This document shows, in pieces, positions 49,209 to 56,985 of a DNA stretch of 64,000 bases; positions within the stretch are counted from its first letter, which is position 1; each line of letters starts with the position of its first letter. Made by a program: the position numbers and the translations under genes. The notes beneath the pieces are model-generated. The model had not been told where the DNA came from. It did no database searches and saw only the letters and a list, made by a program, of their open reading frames with translations. This DNA is from CAMFLJ01 sp965279255 (GTDB lineage Bacteria > Actinomycetota > Acidimicrobiia > Acidimicrobiales > Acidimicrobilacustridaceae), in contig OZ257146.1 of NCBI GenBank assembly GCA_965279255.1, forward strand, positions 248,001 through 312,000, in the 5' to 3' direction.

Positions 49209-52200
49209 TGTACCTCAAGCGCCTGCAGATGAAGGGCTTCAAGTCCTTCGCCGACACCACCACCCTCGAGCTCGAGCCCGGCGTCACCGTCGTCGTGGGC
49301 CCCAACGGCTCGGGCAAGTCCAACGTCGTCGACGCCATCGGGTGGGTGCTCGGCGCCCAGGCGCCATCGGCCGTGCGCTCCCAGAAGATGGACGACGTGA
49401 TCTTCGCCGGCACCTCCAAGCGCACCGCGCTCGGGCGGGCCGAGGTCAGCCTCACCATCGACAACGGGTCGGGCATCCTCCCGATCGAGTTCTCCGAGGT
49501 CACGATCACCCGCACGCTGTTCCGCTCCGGCGACAGCGAGTACGCCATCAACGGCGTGCCGTGCCGGCTGCTCGACATCCAGGACCTCCTCTCCGACTCC
49601 GGTGTCGGCCGGCAGCAGCACGTGATCATCAGCCAGGGCCAGATCGACGCGGTGCTCAACGCCCGCCCCGAGGATCGCCGGGCCGTGATCGAGGAGGCCG
49701 CCGGCGTCCTCAAGTACCGCCGCCGCAAGGAGAAGTCCGAGCGCCGCCTGGCCGCCACCGAGGGCAACCTCACCCGGCTCCAGGACCTGCTCCGCGAGGT
49801 CCGCCGCCAGCTGCGCCCGCTCGAGCGCCAGGCCGACGCCGCCCGTCGCCACGCCGGTGTCGTGGCCGAGCTGCACGCGCTGCGGGTGTTCACCTCCGGG
49901 CGCGAGCTCCACGCGCTGCGCACCCGGCTCGAGCAGGGCGCCCGCGGTCGCGCTGAGCTGACCGCCGAGGAGGCCCGCCTCCGTCGCGCGCTCGCCGAGC
50001 TCGACACCCAGGTCATGGCCACCGAGGCCGAGCTCACCGCCATGGGCGGCGACGACCTCGGCGACGGCCTCGCCATCTACGAGTCGCTCTTCCAGCAGGC
50101 CCGCGGCCTCACCGCCGTGCTCACCGAGCGCCGGCGTGGCGTCGAGCGGGCTCGCGGCCAGTCGGTCGACCAGGGCGTCGTGGCGTCGCTCGAGGCCGAG
50201 GCCGCCCGCCTCGCCGGCGAGCTCGTCGACGTGGAGGCCGAGGCCTCCCGCTTCGACCCTGCGGCCGAGGAGCTGGCCGAGGCCGAGATGGCGCTGGCCG
50301 CCGAGCGCCTCGACTTCGAGACCGAGTGGGCCACCGGTGTGCCCGCGCCCACGGGTGCGGCGGCCGAGGTCCGGGGTGAGCTGGCCGCCCTGCGCGCCGC
50401 CGCCGAGCGAGGTCGCGGTGAGCGCGACCGCGTGCGCAGCCGGGCCGACGCCCTGGCCGAGAAGCTCGAGCGCCTCGCCCTCGAGGCCGACCGCCTCCGC
50501 GGCGAGCTCGTGGCCGCCGAGGCCGCCGAGATGCCCCTGGTCGAGGCCATCGACGCCGCCGAGCAGCGCCGGGCCACGGCCGAGGCTGCGGTCGCCGCCG
50601 CCGAGGACGACCACCGTCGCAGCGAGAGCGAGCAGCACGCCTGGCAGGCCCGGGTCGAGGCCCTCGCCCTCGCCCTCGACGAGGCCCGCTCCCGCGCCGG
50701 CACCGAGCGCCTGGCCGGCATCGACGGCGTGCTCGGCACCGTGCTCGACCTCGTCGAGATCGACGCCGGCTGGGAAGCCGCCTTCGAGGCCGCTGCCGGC
50801 GAGGCCCTCGCAGCCGTCGTCGTCGACGGCGTCGACACCGGCCGTCGTGCCCTCGACGCCCTCCACGGCGAGGCCCTCAGCGGAGCGGTCATCGCCCTCG
50901 GGGCTTCCCGCCTCCAGCGCACGCCGCCCGCCCAGGGCGAGCCCCTGCGCCGCCACGTCCGGGCCCGCCGGCCCGAGGTCGAGCAGCTGCTCGACGGGCT
51001 CATCGGTGCCGCCGTCGTGGTCGACGGCGGCTGGGTCGAGGCCGTCGACGTGGCCCTCGCCCATCCCGAGGCCATCGTGGTCACCGCCGACGGCGACCGC
51101 TTCGGCCTCAGCGGCTGGCGCGTGGGCGCCTCGGGCTCGGGCGCCACCGGCGCCGCCCTCGAGGAGGCCGAGCGCAAGGCCGACGCCGCCGCCGAGACCG
51201 CCGAGCAGGCCGGGGCCCGCCTCCAGTCCGCCCGGGCCGAGCTGGTCGAGGCGCGCGCCGCCGAAGGCGAGCTCTCCAAGCAGCTCGACGACAACGACAA
51301 CCAGCTCACGGCCGCCGGCGACCGCCTCCAGCGGGTAGAGACCGACCGCCGCGATGCCGCCACCGAGGCCGAGACCCTCCAGACCCACCTCGGTGAGCTC
51401 ACCGAGCGGGTCGCCCGCGAAGATGAGCGCATCGCCGAGCTCGAGGCCCAGCTGCCCTCGCTCGAGGCCGCCGACACCGAGCTCGCCGCGTCGGCCCGCC
51501 GCATGGCCGACGCCCGCGCCCGGCTCGAGGAGCAGGCAGCCGACGTCGGCTCCCGCCGCAGCGACCTCGAGGTCCGCACCGCGGCGGTCACCGAACGCCG
51601 CCAGTTCCTCACCAGCCGCCTGGCCGAGGTCGAGAGCCGCCTCGAGGGTGCCGCCGCCGAGCGCGAAGCCGCCGCCGCCCGCCGCCAGGAGCTCGACCAG
51701 GCCCAGACCGCACTCGAGCGCCTCGGTGCCCTGGTCATCGACCGCAGCACGGTCATCGAGGAGCAGCTCAACGACTTCCGCGAGCGCCGCCGTCGCCAGT
51801 CGGAGGCCGCCCGCAACGTCGCCGCCAAGCTCGACGAGCTCCGCCACCGGCGCGCCGACGAGGAGAAGTCGCTCACCGAGCAGCGCGAGCGCCTCCAGCG
51901 GGCCGAGATCGAGCAGGCCGAGATCGAGATGCGCATCGAGGCCGCGGTCGAGGCCATCCGTCGCGACCTCGACGTCGAGCCCGACGTCGCCGTGGCCGCC
52001 GAGCGCCCCGAGCTCCCTGACGGCAGCAACCCCGCCGCCCGCATCCGCGAGCTCGAGCGCGAGCTGCGGATCATGGGGCCGATCAACCCGCTCGCCCTCG
52101 AGGAGTACGAGGCGCTCCAGGAACGCCACGAGTTCCTCCAGCAGCAGCTCGACGACGTGAAGGAGAGCCGCCGCGAGCTGGCCAAGGTGATCCGGGCCAT

Positions 52201-52672
52201 CGACACCGAGATCGTCAGCGTCTTCGCCTCGGCCTTCGCCGACGTGGCCGCCAACTTCGAGTCGCTCTTCGCCACCCTCTTCCCGGGCGGCCAGGGCCGG
52301 CTGAAGCTCACCGACCCCGAGAACCTGCTCATCACCGGCATCGAGGTCGAGGCCAAGCCCTCGGGCAAGAACGTGCGCAAGCTCTCGCTGCTCTCCGGTG
52401 GCGAAAGGTCGCTCACCGCTCTGGCCTACCTGTTCGCCGTGTTCCGCTCCCGGCCCTCGCCCTTCTACGTGATGGACGAGGTCGAGGCCGCTCTCGACGA
52501 CGTCAACCTCCACCGCTTCCTCGGCCTCGTGGCCGAGTTCCGCGACGAGGCCCAGCTGGTCATCGTGAGCCATCAGAAGCGCACGATGGAGGCCGCCGAC
52601 AGCCTCTACGGCGTCACCATGCAGCCCGGTGGCTCGTCGAAGGTCGTGTCCGAGAAGGTCAACGCCTCCTAG
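49208..52672 (+). CDS. smc: Chromosome segregation ATPase SMC
   Basis: A 1154-residue SMC. Walker A GPNGSGKSN is at residues 31-39, followed by QSKM-like and QGQIDAVL motifs; two long coiled coils flank a hinge near residues 500-640; the C-terminal head has LSGGERSLTALAYLF (signature) and FYVMDEVEAALDDVN (Walker B). SMC compacts and aligns chromosomes with ScpA/ScpB, which are not in this window. The coiled coil is very Glu/Ala/Arg-rich, reflecting high GC. ftsY, usual neighbour of smc in actinobacteria, does not follow. Confidence 0.97.
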   Translation: MYLKRLQMKGFKSFADTTTLELEPGVTVVVGPNGSGKSNVVDAIGWVLGAQAPSAVRSQKMDDVIFAGTSKRTALGRAEVSLTIDNGSGILPIEFSEVTITRTLFRSGDSEYAINGVPCRLLDIQDLLSDSGVGRQQHVIISQGQIDAVLNARPEDRRAVIEEAAGVLKYRRRKEKSERRLAATEGNLTRLQDLLREVRRQLRPLERQADAARRHAGVVAELHALRVFTSGRELHALRTRLEQGARGRAELTAEEARLRRALAELDTQVMATEAELTAMGGDDLGDGLAIYESLFQQARGLTAVLTERRRGVERARGQSVDQGVVASLEAEAARLAGELVDVEAEASRFDPAAEELAEAEMALAAERLDFETEWATGVPAPTGAAAEVRGELAALRAAAERGRGERDRVRSRADALAEKLERLALEADRLRGELVAAEAAEMPLVEAIDAAEQRRATAEAAVAAAEDDHRRSESEQHAWQARVEALALALDEARSRAGTERLAGIDGVLGTVLDLVEIDAGWEAAFEAAAGEALAAVVVDGVDTGRRALDALHGEALSGAVIALGASRLQRTPPAQGEPLRRHVRARRPEVEQLLDGLIGAAVVVDGGWVEAVDVALAHPEAIVVTADGDRFGLSGWRVGASGSGATGAALEEAERKADAAAETAEQAGARLQSARAELVEARAAEGELSKQLDDNDNQLTAAGDRLQRVETDRRDAATEAETLQTHLGELTERVAREDERIAELEAQLPSLEAADTELAASARRMADARARLEEQAADVGSRRSDLEVRTAAVTERRQFLTSRLAEVESRLEGAAAEREAAAARRQELDQAQTALERLGALVIDRSTVIEEQLNDFRERRRRQSEAARNVAAKLDELRHRRADEEKSLTEQRERLQRAEIEQAEIEMRIEAAVEAIRRDLDVEPDVAVAAERPELPDGSNPAARIRELERELRIMGPINPLALEEYEALQERHEFLQQQLDDVKESRRELAKVIRAIDTEIVSVFASAFADVAANFESLFATLFPGGQGRLKLTDPENLLITGIEVEAKPSGKNVRKLSLLSGGERSLTALAYLFAVFRSRPSPFYVMDEVEAALDDVNLHRFLGLVAEFRDEAQLVIVSHQKRTMEAADSLYGVTMQPGGSSKVVSEKVNAS

Positions 52673-52729
52673 CCGAGGTCTCCTCGGCCCGGGCGATGAG
52701 TTCGCGGCCCGTTGACGGTCGACACCTCC

Positions 52730-53305
52730 ATGATCGACCTCGAACCTGCGGCCCTTCGGCTGAGCACGCTCCTCGCCGTGATCTCCGACGACGACCTCGC
52801 ACGACCGACGCCGTGCCCTGACGCGACCGTGGGTGACCTGGTCGACCACGTCTCCATGTTCGCCGTGTCCTTCCTCGCCTCGGCCCGCAAGGAGACCGAG
52901 GGCCGTGACGGGCCGGCACCCACGCCGAGCGCCGCCAACCTCGGGCCCGACTGGCGCGACCGCGTCTCCCGGGAGCTGCTCGTCCTGGCCGGGGCGTGGC
53001 GCGAGCCCGCCGCGTGGGAGGGCGTCACCTTCGCCGGGGGCATCGAGATGCCAGCCGCGATGGTCGGCCTGGTCGCCGTCGACGAGCTCGTCGTCCACGG
53101 CTGGGACATCGCGGTGGCCACCGGTCGTCCGTTCGTCCCCTCGGCCGAGGAGGTCGAGGCGGCGACCGCGTTCGTGGGGGCCTTCGACGTCCCTCGCGAC
53201 GGCACCCTCTTCGGTCCTGAGGTGCCGGTCGTCGACGGGTCGACACCGTTCGAGCGGTTGCTCGGGCTCGCCGGCCGCGACCCGCACTGGCGGCCGCTGA
53301 ACTGA
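52730..53305 (+). CDS. TIGR03086-type DinB/maleylpyruvate isomerase-fold metal-binding protein
   Basis: A 191-residue protein with the start MIDLEPAALRLSTLLAVISDDDLARPTPCPDATVGDLVDHV, characteristic of actinobacterial TIGR03086 proteins, and VDELVVHGWDIA, whose His with the earlier His forms a metal site. The superfamily includes mycothiol-dependent enzymes, so a thiol-transfer role is possible; actual function is unknown. The ATG at 52730 is chosen for the family start; a TTG lies 18 nt upstream. It converges with the LysE gene. Confidence 0.82.
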   Translation: MIDLEPAALRLSTLLAVISDDDLARPTPCPDATVGDLVDHVSMFAVSFLASARKETEGRDGPAPTPSAANLGPDWRDRVSRELLVLAGAWREPAAWEGVTFAGGIEMPAAMVGLVAVDELVVHGWDIAVATGRPFVPSAEEVEAATAFVGAFDVPRDGTLFGPEVPVVDGSTPFERLLGLAGRDPHWRPLN

Positions 53306-53326
53306 GCCCCCGCCGCCCGCCGCGCG

Positions 53327-53938
53327 TCAGGTCGTCGTGATGGTGGTGGTCGCCACGCTGAAGGCGACGAGCAGCATCACCACGCCGATCACCGCGTCGA
53401 GCGCCCGCCAGGTGGCGGGACGCGACATCAGGCGCGCCGCCGCCCTCGCGCCGAAGCCGAGGCTGGTGAACCACAGCACCGACCCGGTCGCGGCGCCGGC
53501 GGCGAACAGCCAGCGGTCGTCGCCGTACTGGTTTCCGAGCGTGCCGAGCAGGAGCACGGTGTCGAGGTACACGTGCGGGTTCAGGAACGTGAACGCCAGC
53601 ATCGTGGTGACGACCAGCTTGAGTGACGGCGGCTCGGTCTCCGACGGCAGCAGAACCTCGGGCCGCGTCGCCCGCCAGAACGAGTGGATGGCGTAGCCGA
53701 CGAGGTAGACGACCCCGACCCACTTGAGGACCTCGAGCACGTCGGGGTGAGACCGCACGACCCGCCCCAGCCCGCCGATGCCGAGCACGATGAGGGCGAC
53801 GTCGGACGCCGCGCAGATGGTGACGGCCACGCCGACGTGGTGGCGGGTGAGCCCGAGGCGCAGCACGTAGGCGTTCTGGGCCCCGATGGCCACGATGAGC
53901 GACAGGCCGGTGAGCAGCCCCGCGATCGCCGCGCTCAC
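53327..53938 (-). CDS. LysE/ArgO-type amino-acid exporter
   Basis: A 203-residue membrane protein with six helices, starting LTGLSLIVAIGAQNAYVLRLGLTRHH, the LysE/ArgO family signature, and with LNPHVYLDTVLLLGT later. It exports basic amino acids such as lysine or arginine. The GTG at 53938 overlaps the upstream methyltransferase stop by four bases (GTGA), and the family N-terminus begins there; the longer open frame is not used. Substrate is inferred from family only. No LysG-type regulator is adjacent. Confidence 0.9.
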   Translation of the reverse strand: MSAAIAGLLTGLSLIVAIGAQNAYVLRLGLTRHHVGVAVTICAASDVALIVLGIGGLGRVVRSHPDVLEVLKWVGVVYLVGYAIHSFWRATRPEVLLPSETEPPSLKLVVTTMLAFTFLNPHVYLDTVLLLGTLGNQYGDDRWLFAAGAATGSVLWFTSLGFGARAAARLMSRPATWRALDAVIGVVMLLVAFSVATTTITTT

Positions 53939-54708
53939 GCGGCGGCCGAGTCGCTCATTGCCGGGTGCGCGACGATCAGCCTCAGCCCGACATCCAGCGC
54001 ATCGATCTCGCGGAGATGACCGTGCCGTCGGTCCCATTCGCCGCTCTCCAGGTCCAACCGAACTGCCGAGATGACCCGGTCCACGACCGCTGGAGGCTGG
54101 CGGGAGAACCCCGACGTCCCGTTGCGGGCGGCCGGGTCGAGGACCCGTTCGGGGTGCGCCCAGAACGACGCGAGCGTCCAGTCGGGCGTGTCTCGCGAGA
54201 TCGGGACCGGCTCGATCTCGACGCGGCCGCCCAGCAACTTCTTCACCAGCGTGAGGTCAGGGAAGGTCGCCCGGTCCAGCTCGGCAGCCTCGGGCAGGTA
54301 GTCCCGGAGCAGCCACATCTGCGCGCACACGGCGACGTCGATGGTGACGATCAGGACAGGCCCGCGGGTCACGCGGCGAAGCTCCCGCAGCCCGGACTCG
54401 AGCTGATCGTCCCAGTGGTGGACCGTCAGGATCGCCATCGCGGCATCGACGCAGTCATCGCGGAGGGGGAGGGGCGAGGCCGACGCCCTGATCGACGGAG
54501 CGGCAGCGGCGCCGCGTTGGCCAAGCATGACCACGCTCGGCTCGACCGCGATCACGAGGCGGTCACGAGGCTCGTAGGAGCCGGTGCCCGCCCCCACGTT
54601 GAGCACCGATGCACTGTCCTCCAACGCCGAGTGGATCAGGTCTCGGAGCCGGGGGTCTTCCCGGCGAGTGGCCGAGTACCCGTCACCGATGTCGTCATAG
54701 CGAGCCAT
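53935..54708 (-). CDS. Class I SAM-dependent methyltransferase
   Basis: A 257-residue methyltransferase. SAM motif I is VLNVGAGTGSYEP near residue 35, followed by VIAVEPSVVML (motif II Glu) and PLPLRDDCVDAAMAILTVHHW (motif III region). It resembles Methyltransf_11 proteins acting on small molecules or quinones; the acceptor is unknown. Its stop overlaps the LysE exporter start, so both are co-expressed. A TACCGT hexamer lies 10 nt upstream of the ATG, sharing the 89-base divergent region with the gene at 54798. Confidence 0.87.
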   Translation of the reverse strand: MARYDDIGDGYSATRREDPRLRDLIHSALEDSASVLNVGAGTGSYEPRDRLVIAVEPSVVMLGQRGAAAAPSIRASASPLPLRDDCVDAAMAILTVHHWDDQLESGLRELRRVTRGPVLIVTIDVAVCAQMWLLRDYLPEAAELDRATFPDLTLVKKLLGGRVEIEPVPISRDTPDWTLASFWAHPERVLDPAARNGTSGFSRQPPAVVDRVISAVRLDLESGEWDRRHGHLREIDALDVGLRLIVAHPAMSDSAAA

Positions 54709-54797
54709 GCGGGGGTCGACGGTACTCGGCGTCCGTGTGGCGGTCCCGACCCTCCAGCCCACGAGCGGGGGCGGAAGGGCGGACCTACCATCCGGCG

Positions 54798-55352
54798 ATG
54801 GCTGCTGACCTGCGCTCGGTGACCGACTGCGAGATCCCGCAGCCGCTGCTCACCCCCGTGACCGACTTCGACCCGGCGACCGCCGCCCGCATCGAGGCGA
54901 GCGGCATGGGCACGTTCTACGGGCAGTTCGAGCATGCCCCCGGGCTGATCGACCGGTGGTTCGCGTTCTACCAGCCGGTCGTGCAGGACTCGTCGAACCT
55001 CCCGCTGCGCACCAAGGAGCTGTGCCGGCTGCGCATCGCCGCCCGCAACGGCTGCATGTTCTGCCTCGGCGGTCGCTTCCGCGACGCCGACGGCGTGCCG
55101 GTGGTCGATGACGACGACGTCGACGCGGTCCTGGGCGGCCGGTTCGACGACCCCCGGTTCACTCCCTCGGAGGTGGCCGCCCTGCGCTTCACCGAGCAGT
55201 ACCGGCTCGACCACACGAAGGTCGACAAGGCCCTCGTCGACGAGACCCTCGAGGAGCTCTCGGAGTCGCAGTTCATCGAGCTCGGCCTCTGCATCGCCCA
55301 GTTCACCGGGATGGGTCAGCTGTTCGCGACCTTGGGACTGCCCAGCATGTGA
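54798..55352 (+). CDS. Carboxymuconolactone decarboxylase/AhpD-family protein
   Basis: A 184-residue CMD/AhpD-fold protein. The helix LRTKELCRLRIAARNGCMFCLGGRF holds the CxxC redox pair (near residues 87-90) of AhpD-type proteins, although the downstream His of AhpD is replaced by Gly-Gly. Family members act as thiol reductases or decarboxylases. The ATG lies 6 nt after TACCAT. It is divergent from the methyltransferase; function cannot be fixed. Confidence 0.85.
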   Translation: MAADLRSVTDCEIPQPLLTPVTDFDPATAARIEASGMGTFYGQFEHAPGLIDRWFAFYQPVVQDSSNLPLRTKELCRLRIAARNGCMFCLGGRFRDADGVPVVDDDDVDAVLGGRFDDPRFTPSEVAALRFTEQYRLDHTKVDKALVDETLEELSESQFIELGLCIAQFTGMGQLFATLGLPSM

Positions 55353-55441
55353 CAGTCCGACCGGGGCCGCGTTCCCTCGATGACCTCCACCTGTTGGCCG
55401 GCCTGCGCCGTCCCCGGTCCCGGCGGTTTCGGGGATGTGGG

Positions 55442-55639
55442 TCAGCGGTTGTCAGGCCAGATCGAGCCGCCAGGCGGAGCTCCACCGGTGCGGTCCCACG
55501 ATCCGTCTGCACGCTTCAGGTCATCTGGTGGCGACATCGAGTCCTCGTAGCTCCGTGAGCTGCGAACAGACGCCCAGATGAAGCCGATCACCGCGAGGGC
55601 TCCGATCGCGAGGAAGAGCCACTCCAGTGCCGTAGCCAC
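55442..55639 (-). CDS. Small single-helix membrane protein
   Basis: A 65-residue protein with one N-terminal helix (residues about 5-24, LEWLFLAIGALAVIGFIWAS) and a polar tail rich in Ser, Asp, Gly and Pro. The start is GTG at 55639, 6 nt after TAGCGT, which supports a real leaderless gene. No family recognised. Confidence 0.55.
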   Translation of the reverse strand: MATALEWLFLAIGALAVIGFIWASVRSSRSYEDSMSPPDDLKRADGSWDRTGGAPPGGSIWPDNR

Positions 55640-55759
55640 GTCGCCACGCTACCGGTCGACGGGCGTCGCGCTCCCGGTGACTGGGGACGGTTCGGGATGT
55701 CCACTTCCCGTTCATTGGCAGGTCATCGGACTGCGCCACTGGCGTGCGACGCTCGGGGA

Positions 55760-56296
55760 GTGGGAACGCGGCGGTCATGGGTCGGGGCGGTGCTGATGGC
55801 CTTGGTGATGTGTTCTTGCGGTGGCGCGGGCTCATCCGGCACCTCGGCTACAGGTGAGGGCGCGGAGCCGTGGTGGGTGCTCGAGGCTCCTGGCTTCCTG
55901 CTCGTCGATGGCGGGGTTGCGGATGGGTCGCGGGCGGACTCATCCGGCGAACGGTGGGCACTCGAGTACTCGAACGGTCCCCAGACTCTGCAGTTTCAGG
56001 CGTACGCCGAGGGCAGCACCTACGGGTCGATCGTTCGCGCCCTTCCCACAACCGGATCCATCACGATCGATGGTGTGGAAGCGACGATCCGCAGCGGCCC
56101 TGGGGAGGCGGCGGGTGCGGCGGCCGAATGGTCTGAGGGCGGCCTCATCGTCACCTTCGGTGGAGGACCGCTGTCTGAAGCGGAGCTTCGCGAGTTCGTG
56201 ACCCAGGTCCGTCGGGTGTCTCGGGCTGACTGGGACACAGCGGTGGCGTCGATCCCGACGGTGACCGCCTCGACCGACACGACGCGGCTGCGTTAG
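55760..56296 (+). CDS. Putative secreted lipoprotein of unknown function
   Basis: A 178-residue protein with a short basic N-region (GTRRSW), a hydrophobic segment (VGAVLMALVM) and a lipobox-like VMCSC, then Gly/Ser-rich spacer and a beta-rich domain of about 130 residues. This suggests an outer-surface lipoprotein anchored at the second cysteine. Base composition is lower in GC than the core genes. Start GTG 55760 is chosen to give a normal-length signal peptide; an earlier start would make it too long. No family recognised. Confidence 0.58.
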   Translation: MGTRRSWVGAVLMALVMCSCGGAGSSGTSATGEGAEPWWVLEAPGFLLVDGGVADGSRADSSGERWALEYSNGPQTLQFQAYAEGSTYGSIVRALPTTGSITIDGVEATIRSGPGEAAGAAAEWSEGGLIVTFGGGPLSEAELREFVTQVRRVSRADWDTAVASIPTVTASTDTTRLR

Positions 56297-56365
56297 GCCG
56301 CTTTGACCCGAGTCCCGGCGCTTCGAGCCGCAAGGCCGTGGCCTGGGGAGGGCTACCTTGGCGGC

Positions 56366-56785
56366 GTGCGGCGGCAAGTCTGGCGGGCAGGCGTCATTGG
56401 GGCCGCGGTCGGCTTCATGGCACTCCTGTCGACGGGTGCAAGCTGCGGCTCGTGTCGCGTCGACTGTTCTGGGACGCTCGCCGCGCTCACCAATGACAAC
56501 CCGGCCGTAGCCGCCGTCGAGGTCTGCGCTGACGGTGGATGCGTCACCAAACGAGTGGTGGGCACTCCAACCACGTCGGAGATCGTGGGGGGAGGCTCGG
56601 GCGAAGGGGACTTCACCTACGAGAGCGGGACTCGCGACTACAGCGTTCGGCTGCGTGATGCGGCAGGAGGGGTGATCGCTGAGGGGTCGATCCGCGCTGA
56701 CCTGAGCCCGCCCGGGAACTGCTCGTGCGGCCGAGCGCTCTTGATCGAGTTCGACCAAGGCCAGTTGTCCGTAGCCCGGAGCTGA
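56366..56785 (+). CDS. Putative secreted cysteine-rich protein
   Basis: A 139-residue protein with an N-terminal signal segment (WRAGVIGAAVGFMALLSTGA) followed by eight cysteines (ASCGSCRVDC, VCADGGC, NCSCG), likely disulfide-bonded or, at the first Cys, lipid-modified. No family recognised. The GTG at 56366 is 6 nt after TACCTT, a leaderless start. It follows the putative lipoprotein gene and ends before a perfect 22-bp inverted repeat. Composition suggests accessory DNA. Confidence 0.6.
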   Translation: MRRQVWRAGVIGAAVGFMALLSTGASCGSCRVDCSGTLAALTNDNPAVAAVEVCADGGCVTKRVVGTPTTSEIVGGGSGEGDFTYESGTRDYSVRLRDAAGGVIAEGSIRADLSPPGNCSCGRALLIEFDQGQLSVARS

Positions 56786-56870
56786 CCGACGAGCAGCGCC
56801 CTCAGAGGTGCCCTCGATGAGCCGGACGGTGTCACACTGACCCGGCGTTCTGAGATACCCCGAGACCCTC

Positions 56871-56920
56871 GTTCTGGCATGCGTTTTGCACCCCCACAGG
56901 TGCAAAACGCATGCCAGAAC
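56871..56920. terminator. Perfect 22-bp inverted repeat, probable bidirectional terminator
   Basis: Bases 56871-56892 are the exact reverse complement of 56899-56920 with a six-base loop CCCACA. It lies between a plus gene and the convergent DUF222/HNH gene. Its length and perfection exceed the other hairpins here, and it contains an AT-rich TTTTG tract within the stem. Confidence 0.65.
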
Positions 56921-56985
56921 CGCCGGACGCGGCGCCGGCGACGGGGTGTCCGGAATGTGCCGGTACGGGGCCGCCACCTCGTGCG

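Noticed and set aside
49184..53287. A 1367-codon open frame antisense to smc
   Set aside because: Low-complexity Gly/Val/Leu/His translation with no motifs; it mirrors smc codon structure, a usual artefact at 72% GC.
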